5,113 bases of DNA from CAYMJV01 sp964390545. Lineage in GTDB: Bacteria; Desulfobacterota; BSN033; UBA1163. Below the pieces are notes generated by a model, which had not been told where the DNA came from, searched no databases, and saw only the letters and a list, made by a program, of their open reading frames with translations. Below are positions 1 to 5,113 of the stretch, piece after piece. Positions within the stretch are counted from its first letter, which is position 1; every line of letters starts with the position of its first letter. A program made the translations under genes and the position numbers. The DNA lies in contig CAYMJV010000130.1 of NCBI GenBank assembly GCA_964390545.1, forward strand, positions 1 to 5,113. Reading direction: 5' to 3'.

Positions 1-418
1 GATGGATATCAACCTGAAAGGGACTTTTCTCTGCTGCCAGGCTGTCTTTGAGCCCATGAGCAAACAGAAATATGGGCGCATTGTTAACACCGCTTCGATC
101 TGGACGGAAGGACATGTAGGACAGGCGGGCTATTCGGCAGCAAAGGCTGGCGTGATCGGTCTGACGAAGACGTTAGCCCTAGAGTACGCAAAATACCAAA
201 TTACAGTAAATTGCATCTCACCCGGTACCGTCGAAACCCTCATGATCTCTAATCTTTCTCATGAAATGAGGGAGGAGTTTTTGAAAGGAATTCCTCTTGG
301 CCGCTTTGCATCTCCGAAGGAAATTGCTGGGCTCCATCTTTTTCTTTCAAGTGATGAAGCCAGTTACATCACCGGAGCGGTCATCCATGTGGATGGGGGG
401 GCCTCGGCAGGCCGCTAA
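1..418 (+). CDS. SDR-family (FabG-like) oxidoreductase, C-terminal part
   Basis: This is the C-terminal 138 residues of a classical short-chain dehydrogenase/reductase, an NAD(P)-dependent enzyme interconverting an alcohol and a ketone. The gene is cut by the left edge: the first in-frame ATG (position 2) is the internal MDINLKG segment, and the N-terminal Rossmann part with the glycine-rich cofactor loop, roughly 100 residues, lies outside. Counting from that Met, the whole catalytic tetrad is visible: Asn4 (NLKG), Ser32 (NTAS), Tyr44 and Lys48 (YSAAK). After it come the usual SPGTV loop (73-77), the PLGRFASPKEIAG helix region (98-110) and the C-terminal ITGAVIHVDGG strand (123-133). The protein ends at TAA 416-418 and is intact as far as seen. 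It is convergent with the hydrolase gene. The subfamily resembles 3-oxoacyl-ACP reductase and many catabolic dehydrogenases, so the substrate cannot be assigned. Confidence 0.95.
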   Translation, partial: MDINLKGTFLCCQAVFEPMSKQKYGRIVNTASIWTEGHVGQAGYSAAKAGVIGLTKTLALEYAKYQITVNCISPGTVETLMISNLSHEMREEFLKGIPLGRFASPKEIAGLHLFLSSDEASYITGAVIHVDGGASAGR

Positions 419-1257
419 CGCGGAGGGGAGTACCGCCCCCGAACAAGATCTTCGATCACACCAGCAGCAACTTTCCCATATGCCTCCATCTCCCTCCTTC
501 CCGTCTCTGGGTTGGCTGACGCTGGATCACCAAAATATCCTTGGGGAGTAATCTTTCTTGCCTCCAATCCCCCTTTCTGCCAGGCGAGAAGATCTTTCAT
601 CGTTAGATTTGTCGGCTTCAATGTCCTCCAAACCTCCAAATCCACTGACTCAGGGAGATAATGCCACATGAAACTCGTCTCGTAGGCCTCTGCATGAATG
701 TTGAGGTTGAGAGGAGGCGGTCCGGAATCTATGAGGCTTTTGTGAATAAGGAGATGTTGTTCATCCTCTTTAAATCCAAGTCGCTTGGCAAAGAATTGGT
801 CTATCACCCAAAAGGCCTGAATTCCGGTTTCCATCCGTGCTTTTTGAATGGCCTTGTTTAGAGCCTTCACATGGCCGCCATCCATATGATGATTGATGAA
901 AAAGACTTGGTCAAATCCCCAACGCTTCAGGCAGGCCATGGCATCGAAGAGGACCGAAACAACCGTTTCCTCTCTCGAAGTGAAGGAGCCTCCAAACGAA
1001 CCCGTTGCGATATTGACTCCCCAGTAAAAAGGAGGAGCGATGAGGGCCTTAATTTCCTTTAACTCCAGTTCTTTTTTGATTGCCCTCGACTGGAGATACG
1101 ATCCATACACATCAACGGCCAACGGAAGATGGGGGCCATGCTCCTCAATCACGCCAGTTGGGAAGAGGACGATCGCTCCTTTTCGAGCTGCCTCCTCAAT
1201 CTGAACATACGTCATGTGGGCCATCGTCTCTTCAAAGATGTTTAGCTTATCATTCAT
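415..1257 (-). CDS. creatininase-family metal-dependent amidohydrolase
   Basis: This 280-residue protein has the length and motif order of the creatininase fold, whose members hydrolyse cyclic or linear amide bonds with two divalent metals (creatinine amidohydrolase, the formamide hydrolase ArfB, MftE). Counting from ATG 1257, the first signature is GVIEEHGPHLPLAVD, giving Glu38, His40 and Asp49. The second is NHHMDGGH at 122-129, with His124 and Asp126 where creatininase has His120 and Glu122. A late HAEAYETS segment supplies His188 and Glu193. All expected metal-binding positions therefore hold usable ligands, but the common NGHGGN sequence is altered. I chose ATG 1257 over the TTG at 1260 because GGAGAG (1263-1268) sits 5 nt before the ATG. 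No signal peptide is seen, so it is probably cytoplasmic. It is the last gene of the - strand run. The family is clear; creatinine itself is unlikely to be the substrate given the setting. Confidence 0.93.
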   Translation of the reverse strand: MNDKLNIFEETMAHMTYVQIEEAARKGAIVLFPTGVIEEHGPHLPLAVDVYGSYLQSRAIKKELELKEIKALIAPPFYWGVNIATGSFGGSFTSREETVVSVLFDAMACLKRWGFDQVFFINHHMDGGHVKALNKAIQKARMETGIQAFWVIDQFFAKRLGFKEDEQHLLIHKSLIDSGPPPLNLNIHAEAYETSFMWHYLPESVDLEVWRTLKPTNLTMKDLLAWQKGGLEARKITPQGYFGDPASANPETGRREMEAYGKVAAGVIEDLVRGRYSPPR

Positions 1258-1262
1258 CAAGA

Positions 1263-1268
1263 CTCTCC
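1263..1268 (-). promoter_or_regulatory. ribosome binding site of the hydrolase gene
   Basis: On the - strand GGAGAG lies 5 nt upstream of ATG 1257 and only 2 nt upstream of the alternative TTG 1260, so it favours the ATG. A second GGAGG at 1280-1284 is too far upstream to serve either start. Confidence 0.6.
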
Positions 1269-1312
1269 GATCTTCTCAACCTCCTCGACTAAAAATACTT
1301 CGGAAGCCCAGT

Positions 1313-1334
1313 TTGTGATCAGAGTTGATCACAA
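1313..1334. repeat. perfect 9-bp inverted repeat with 4-nt spacer
   Basis: The arms TTGTGATCA (1313-1321) and TGATCACAA (1326-1334) are exact reverse complements around GAGT. The centre lies about 66 bp upstream of the hydrolase start. It could be a dimeric repressor operator, an RNA hairpin in the transcript of the - strand genes, or the end of an intergenic repeat. No T-run follows on either strand, so it is not an intrinsic terminator. The TGTGA and TCACA half-sites are 10 nt apart, not the 6 expected for a CRP site. Confidence 0.8.
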
Positions 1335-1439
1335 TGGCTCTAAATTTGATATTGAAGAGCATTCCTGCCCTGCACCCCTTATCGGATGCGGCTGGAAAGC
1401 TTCAGCGTCTCTTGAACTCCACGCCGGACGCCGGGGGAT

Positions 1440-1610
1440 TCACTCAAGAATGTCGGAAATGCTCCGCTTAAGGAGATACGTAAAAGCTAAGATCGAATCG
1501 GCATTCCTTTCAACGACCTCAATCCCGCCGCCGAGTTCCCTCAGCCTCCCTACGCTCTGTTCAATGAGTTTGATCTCCCGATCCATTGCTCTCAGGTCGT
1601 ATTCCATCAT
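1440..1610 (-). CDS. small hypothetical protein, charged and helical
   Basis: This is a 56-codon frame starting 11 bp after the ligase stop. I do not recognise the protein. It begins MMEYDLRAMDREIKLIEQS and ends SISDILE before TGA 1440-1442. The composition is rich in Glu, Arg, Leu and Ile, with hydrophobic residues spaced as in amphipathic helices (L6, M9, I13, I16, V20, L23, L26), a GGG break at 27-29 and a second helical half (I30-I54). There is no signal peptide, membrane segment or cysteine. GGGAG (1614-1618) lies 3 nt before ATG 1610 and 6 nt before ATG 1607, so the second Met may be the true start, giving 55 residues. The tight spacing implies co-expression with the ligase, perhaps as an accessory or dimerising partner. 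The same frame resumes beyond the stop (see 1258-1439), so the present stop may be a truncation. Confidence 0.65.
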   Translation of the reverse strand: MMEYDLRAMDREIKLIEQSVGRLRELGGGIEVVERNADSILAFTYLLKRSISDILE

Positions 1611-1613
1611 TCT

Positions 1614-1618
1614 CTCCC
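1614..1618 (-). promoter_or_regulatory. ribosome binding site of the small gene
   Basis: GGGAG on the - strand, within AAGGGAGAGA directly before two consecutive ATG codons. It supports this short frame being translated and fits the second ATG (1607) better by spacing. It lies just past the ligase stop codon, as expected inside an operon. Confidence 0.55.
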
Positions 1619-1621
1619 TTT

Positions 1622-2941
1622 TTATCTCTTTGTGAGATCTTTAAAGCGGGCCGATTTTAAGGTATAACGGGGCAACCCTCCAGGTTTGACCACATCGATC
1701 TCAAAGGTCAGATTCGACCTGACTTTAAGTCTTTCTCTGATACGACCCCGGAGCTCTTTCCATTGGCTTTCTCCAATGGAGGGATCGAACTCAACCCTCA
1801 GGGTAAGAACAGGCATCACCCCTTCTTGCGTCAAAACAGTCTCAAATTCCGTGACCTCAGGGAATTGCGATCGAAGGACTTCCTCCACAATGGCTGGGGT
1901 GAAGAAGACCCCTCGAATCTTCCTGAGATCATCCACTCTCCCCCCAATCTCGTCTACCCGAATGGAGGTTCTGCCGCAGGGACAGGGCTTTTCCATGACT
2001 AACATGACGTCCTTCAGATTGAACCGGATGAGAGGAATACATCTTCGGCAAAGGGGAGTGATGACAGTTACCCCTTTTGTTCCCGGAGGAACCGATTTAG
2101 ACATGGTTTCCAGATCGACCATCTCAAGAAGGTAATGGGGCTCAATCACATGCATCCCTTTCTTTTCGGAGCACATACCGCCCCACCCGCCAACTTCTGT
2201 CCCTCCAATATGGTCATACACATCTGCACCCCACAACTCTTCCATACGGAGGCGGGTCGGCTCTGGCATCGGTTCCCCTGCGCAGATCATCTTTTTGATC
2301 TCGAGGTCCCTCCGAGGATCAATCCCCATTTCCTTTGCCACCTCTGCCAAATGAAGACCATAGGTTGGCGTATTCATCAGTGCGGTCGCCCTGACTTCCT
2401 TGGCCTTCTGGATGCGGCCCTGTGTATCAAGAGCCCCTCCCGGAACCACTTCACACCCTAGTTTCTCAGCAGCATAGTGGCCCTGCCAGAAGGCAATGTA
2501 GACATTATAGGCAAAGGGAAGAAAGAGACGGTCCTGTGATCGAAACCCTGCTCCATAGAGGATGTAACACCAGACCTCTACAACCCACTGCCAGCTTTCA
2601 TAGGTATCTGGAAAATAAACCGGTCTTCCGGTCGTTCCAGAGGTTTGATGGAACACAGATAATCTTTCCGGAGGAACTGCCAGAAGATCGCCATAAAGAT
2701 AGGGCTCTTTTCCCTCCTGGGCCGCTCTGAGTTCATCCTTTTCGGTCATGGGCACTTTTGCCACATCTTCCATGGTTCGAATATCCTCTGGCTCAATTTC
2801 ACGGAGCTTCTTCTTGTAGAAGGGAGACTGATCCTTGGCCCATCGCAAGAGCTCCCTGAAACGCTTCAACTCGATCTGCTGAAGCCTCTCCCGTGGCAGG
2901 GTCTCAATAATTGGGTTCCAGTATCTTTTTCCATCCATCAT
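1622..2941 (-). CDS. phenylacetate-CoA ligase (PaaK)-like AMP-forming acyl-CoA ligase
   Basis: This 439-residue protein has the length typical of the PaaK branch of adenylate-forming enzymes, which activate an aryl or related carboxylic acid with ATP to an acyl-AMP and then form the CoA thioester in the cytoplasm. Motifs in order: the N-terminal LLRWAKDQSPFYKKKL helix region (31-46), the phosphate loop QTSGTTGRP (99-107), CAGEPM (220-225), YDHIGGTE (242-249) at the adenine-binding site, IRFNLKD with Arg306 and Asp311 for the ribose, and the PaaK-type CPCGRT (320-325) followed by the C-terminal domain from about 334 (GRVDDL). PRYTLKSARFKDL (424-436) is the C-terminal lysine region. Cys256, His264, Cys320 and Cys322 could form a metal site (inference). 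ATG 2941 follows AAGGAGGT at 8 nt, a strong start. The small gene follows closely. The acid may be aromatic; phenylacetate itself is not established. Confidence 0.95.
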   Translation of the reverse strand: MMDGKRYWNPIIETLPRERLQQIELKRFRELLRWAKDQSPFYKKKLREIEPEDIRTMEDVAKVPMTEKDELRAAQEGKEPYLYGDLLAVPPERLSVFHQTSGTTGRPVYFPDTYESWQWVVEVWCYILYGAGFRSQDRLFLPFAYNVYIAFWQGHYAAEKLGCEVVPGGALDTQGRIQKAKEVRATALMNTPTYGLHLAEVAKEMGIDPRRDLEIKKMICAGEPMPEPTRLRMEELWGADVYDHIGGTEVGGWGGMCSEKKGMHVIEPHYLLEMVDLETMSKSVPPGTKGVTVITPLCRRCIPLIRFNLKDVMLVMEKPCPCGRTSIRVDEIGGRVDDLRKIRGVFFTPAIVEEVLRSQFPEVTEFETVLTQEGVMPVLTLRVEFDPSIGESQWKELRGRIRERLKVRSNLTFEIDVVKPGGLPRYTLKSARFKDLTKR

Positions 2942-2949
2942 TTTTATCT

Positions 2950-2957
2950 ACCTCCTT
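2950..2957 (-). promoter_or_regulatory. strong ribosome binding site of the CoA ligase
   Basis: AAGGAGGT on the - strand is a near-complete anti-16S complement, 8 nt before ATG 2941. It settles the ligase start and indicates efficient translation. Confidence 0.85.
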
Positions 2958-3010
2958 AGCATTCCCAATGGGCGAGGCTTCAGCTTTGCAGATCGGCCGG
3001 AGGGTATCGG

Positions 3011-3030
3011 AAAAAACGTAGAGCGGCTAC
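3011..3030 (-). terminator. weak candidate intrinsic terminator after the oxidoreductase gene
   Basis: On the - strand GTAG, a 5-nt loop and CTAC form a 4-bp stem, followed after one G by six T residues. The T-run is good but the stem is short, so termination would be partial at best. Its place between oxidoreductase and ligase would fit attenuated read-through. Confidence 0.25.
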
Positions 3031-3193
3031 CTTTTCAGACCCAATCAAAAGGATCTATGGCTTTACGAGATAGACAAACTTGAAGAGCCCCTTGTAGTTA
3101 AATTTAAATATCCGCATTCTACGGTTTTGGAGATATCCTTCAGCCGAGGTACTGTCCCTCCAACAATTTCACATTTTTTAACAGGTTTTTGAA

Positions 3194-5113
3194 TCAGTCT
3201 ACCTTTCTTATCGAACAGAGTTGGGATTTCATCTGGGGGTAGCCCATGATCGGTTCCCGGCAATGAACATCCGTCAGGAGGTTCACGTTAGCGTCTCTAG
3301 GCCATCCATGTGGAATGCTCACCACACCCTCCAGGATATCCTGGGTCACCCGAGCCTTGACCTTAATCTTACCGCGATTGGATTCGACCACAATAGGGTC
3401 TCCATCCTTTATCCCATATTGCGTTGCCGTCTTGGGATGGACTTCAGCAAAAGGCTCTGGAATCTTTTCCCTCAACGCTTTTATGTTTCGATGCTGTCCA
3501 TGGGTGTAATAGAGGATGCGAGCCCCGGTCGTTAGAATGAGAGGATACTTCTCATACAGTTTAGTACCACTCATAGGGCTCTGATCCGGCTCACGATAAG
3601 TCGGAAGTGGATCGAACCCTGCCTTTGCAAAGGTCTCAGAATAGATTTCTATCTTTCTCGAAGGCGTCGAAAAGCCCTTTTTTTCATACTCCTCCATACC
3701 ATACTTTTTTTCCCCATAATAGTCCCCTGCCACCTTCTCTTCCTTCATCTCTTTGTAGCTCAGCCCGGTTGACTTCAGTTCAAGCTCCACCACTTCTTCA
3801 TCCGTCTCCCACGGAAAAACGTCACCCAATCCCATTTTTTTTGCCAATTCCTTCCAGAACCGAAACTCCGACCAGCTTTCGTGCAGTGGGTCAATGGCCT
3901 TTTTTCTTAACATCAAATAAGGAATCCCATGGCATACGTTGTAGCTGTAAGCAAGTCCGTTCTTTTCCAAATGGGTGCATGCGGGAAGGACGTAATGGGC
4001 AAGCTCAGCGGTCTCCGTCATAAAGAGATCATGAACCACCAAAAGGTCGAGTTTTTGGAGAGCCTCTCTGAACGCATTCGAATCAGGCATACTCATCACA
4101 GGGTTTCCTCCTGTAACAATCAAGGCTTTAATAATATTCGGAACACTATCAGGAAAACAGACCACCTGTCCAAAAGGACTCTTTCTACCCCAAAGGTCAT
4201 AGAAGAGGGTATAGTCTTCGGCACCAATAGGTATCCGCTCTGTAGGAATCCCTAACCCTGTTATTGAAAGTCTGGGACCGACCACCCAGCCTCCAAGGTT
4301 ATTGATATTACCTGTAATCGTTTGAAGAATGGCAAAGGCCCGACTATTCTGTGTCCCATTTGCGGTCTGATCTTGAGTATTCGTCCCCTGAAAGATGCTT
4401 GCGCTTTCAGCCGTGGCATAGAGCCGAGCCAGTTTCCTGATATCCTCAGCCTTGACCCAAGTAATTCTTTCTGCCCATTCCGGTGTGTAGGGTTCAATAT
4501 GGGACACGAGTTTATCAAATCCATGGGTCCACCGTTCGATAAAATCTTTGTCATAGAGATTCTCTTTGATAATGACATGCATCAGAGCGAGAGCAAGAGC
4601 ACCGTCTGTCCCCGGACGGATGGATAAATACATCTCTGCTTTTTTCGCTAAGGAGATCTTCCTGGGATCGATGACCACGAGTTTCGATCCCTTTTTTAGA
4701 TTTTCCTGAATGGATAAGAGGAGTGGAAAATCGGACTGTTCAGGATTGTGTCCCCACAGGACATAAAGTTTCGTATTCATCTCCTCCACAGGGTATTTTC
4801 CAAAGGTCATCTGCCTGGCCCGGATGCGCATGCGATAGCAGATCCCCTCCACAGAGATGAAATTCGGGCTTCCAAAAGCCCCCTTAAATCGTTGGGCAAG
4901 CTCCATCATCTCAAGGTTTTCGACTCCGATAGAACCGCTAAAGATGCTCAATATCTCCGGTCCAAATTCATTTTTCAGACTTTGCAACTTATTGGCAATT
5001 TCTGTTAGGGCAACGTCCCAGGAAATTCTCTTCCATGGGCCATTGACTTTCTTCAAAGGATATTTGAGGCGGTCGGGATGATAGACCAATTCGATGGCTC
5101 TCGCTCCTTTAGG
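3194..5113 (-). CDS. molybdopterin (Mo/W-bisMGD) oxidoreductase, N-terminus off the window
   Basis: This is the catalytic subunit of a DMSO-reductase-superfamily enzyme carrying a bis-pterin Mo or W cofactor. The frame is open to the right edge; the TTG at 5089 is internal. The 639 visible residues (residue 1 = codon at 5113) begin PKGARAIELVYHPDRLKYPL, the segment that follows the last Fe-S cysteine, so only the [4Fe-4S] domain and start, about 50-60 residues, are missing. Further motifs: Cys92 (EGICYR) as the likely metal ligand, encoded TGC; WGHNPEQS (120-127); VVIDPRK (146-152); RPGTDGALALAL (166-177); GNINNLGG (268-275); VTGGNPVMSMPD (333-344); and a C-terminal pterin-dinucleotide domain (about 524-633) with PHGWP (601-605). 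The Cys is followed by Tyr, not His, which argues against formate dehydrogenase. Size and layout suit acetylene-hydratase-like or thiosulfate/polysulfide-reductase-like members. No membrane segment is seen; a Tat signal cannot be judged. No Fe-S or membrane partner gene lies downstream. Confidence 0.95.
   Translation of the reverse strand, partial: PKGARAIELVYHPDRLKYPLKKVNGPWKRISWDVALTEIANKLQSLKNEFGPEILSIFSGSIGVENLEMMELAQRFKGAFGSPNFISVEGICYRMRIRARQMTFGKYPVEEMNTKLYVLWGHNPEQSDFPLLLSIQENLKKGSKLVVIDPRKISLAKKAEMYLSIRPGTDGALALALMHVIIKENLYDKDFIERWTHGFDKLVSHIEPYTPEWAERITWVKAEDIRKLARLYATAESASIFQGTNTQDQTANGTQNSRAFAILQTITGNINNLGGWVVGPRLSITGLGIPTERIPIGAEDYTLFYDLWGRKSPFGQVVCFPDSVPNIIKALIVTGGNPVMSMPDSNAFREALQKLDLLVVHDLFMTETAELAHYVLPACTHLEKNGLAYSYNVCHGIPYLMLRKKAIDPLHESWSEFRFWKELAKKMGLGDVFPWETDEEVVELELKSTGLSYKEMKEEKVAGDYYGEKKYGMEEYEKKGFSTPSRKIEIYSETFAKAGFDPLPTYREPDQSPMSGTKLYEKYPLILTTGARILYYTHGQHRNIKALREKIPEPFAEVHPKTATQYGIKDGDPIVVESNRGKIKVKARVTQDILEGVVSIPHGWPRDANVNLLTDVHCREPIMGYPQMKSQLCSIRKVD

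Larger units (their letters stand above)
1258..1439. other. non-coding stretch with possible inserted repeat and relic 3' coding end
   Basis: No gene of normal length lies in these 182 bases. On the - strand the frame of the upstream small gene continues after its TGA (1440-1442) to a second TGA (1329-1331), and then 23 sense codons to a third TGA (1257-1259). The last segment ends EVFLVEEVEKIGES, which looks like a real protein terminus, and its stop overlaps the hydrolase ATG as TGATG, the arrangement of translationally coupled genes. The part between about 1313 and 1440 reads less like coding sequence and is bounded at one end by a perfect inverted repeat. One explanation is a dispersed intergenic repeat inserted in the 3' end of the small gene. 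A 28-codon frame starting ATG at about 1360 (MLFNIKF) also exists but is probably not a gene. No convincing promoter was found. Whether there was an insertion is inference. Confidence 0.35.
2942..3193. other. intergenic gap between ligase and oxidoreductase
   Basis: These 252 bases carry no supported gene. On the - strand they hold, in order, an A+T-rich part with a 20-codon frame (3055-3117, beginning MRIFKFNYKGLFKF) that has no ribosome binding site, a weak terminator-like element (3011-3030) and the ligase ribosome binding site. I found no good -35/-10 pair for the ligase, so both a separate promoter and read-through from the oxidoreductase remain possible. The 20-codon frame is aromatic and basic and could be a gene remnant or chance. 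Confidence 0.5.

Noticed and set aside
425..439. GGGG-7 nt-CCCC hairpin just past the SDR stop
   Set aside because: It lies within the hydrolase coding end, has only a 4-bp stem and no following T-run, so it is not a supported terminator.
1316..1333. CRP/FNR-type site from TGTGA...TCACA
   Set aside because: The half-sites are separated by 10 nt, not 6, so it does not fit the CRP spacing.
1329..1442. Selenocysteine recoding of the two in-frame TGA codons
   Set aside because: No convincing SECIS-like stem-loop follows either TGA, and the sequence between them does not resemble a selenoprotein. Interruption or chance is simpler.
3063..3263. 66-codon - strand frame overlapping the end of the oxidoreductase gene
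   Set aside because: It starts with TTG inside the oxidoreductase in another frame, has no ribosome binding site, and the oxidoreductase ends normally (QLCSIRKVD). No sign of a frameshift.
3607..4023. Long + strand frames opposite the oxidoreductase, and others opposite the ligase and hydrolase
   Set aside because: They are antisense to well-supported genes, have no recognisable domains, and have low-complexity or odd composition.
5089..5089. TTG at 5089 as the oxidoreductase start
   Set aside because: The eight codons upstream to the edge encode the conserved PKGARAIE segment, so the gene continues beyond the window.

Overview
The window carries protein-coding genes of a bacterial catabolic type at moderate G+C. 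It holds one partial gene on the + strand at the left edge and a run of genes on the - strand filling the rest. A cytosolic-type molybdenum/tungsten pterin oxidoreductase, a PaaK-type aryl-CoA ligase, a creatininase-fold hydrolase and an SDR dehydrogenase together suggest an anaerobic or facultative degrader of aromatic or heterocyclic acids, for example a sulfate-reducing or syntrophic Desulfobacterota-like organism. That taxon is an inference from gene content and style; no marker gene is present.

Layout, left to right. Positions 1-418 (+) are the C-terminal half of an SDR/FabG-like oxidoreductase. It meets a convergent creatininase-family hydrolase (415-1257, -), and the two stop codons overlap. 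Positions 1258-1439 are an apparently non-coding stretch with a perfect 9+4+9 inverted repeat. A short gene of 55-56 codons (1440-1610, -) follows, then a PaaK-like AMP-forming CoA ligase (1622-2941, -). Positions 2942-3193 are a second non-coding gap. The right third is a large molybdopterin oxidoreductase (3194 to the right edge, -) whose N-terminal Fe-S region lies beyond the window.

Read 5'->3' on the - strand the order is oxidoreductase, 252-bp gap, ligase, 11-bp gap, small protein, 182-bp gap, hydrolase. The ligase and small gene are almost certainly co-transcribed, and the hydrolase probably is. The 252-bp gap leaves open whether the oxidoreductase shares their transcript. A plausible joint role is that the hydrolase opens an amide or similar bond to give a carboxylate, the ligase converts that acid to its CoA thioester, and the Mo/W enzyme and the SDR carry out redox or hydration steps. 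The substrate cannot be read from the sequence.

The most unusual point is the stretch 1257-1610. The small gene's frame, read through two in-frame TGA codons, continues to a protein-like tail whose stop codon overlaps the hydrolase ATG as TGATG. This suggests that a repeat-like insert, bounded on one side by the inverted repeat, may have interrupted the 3' end of the small gene.
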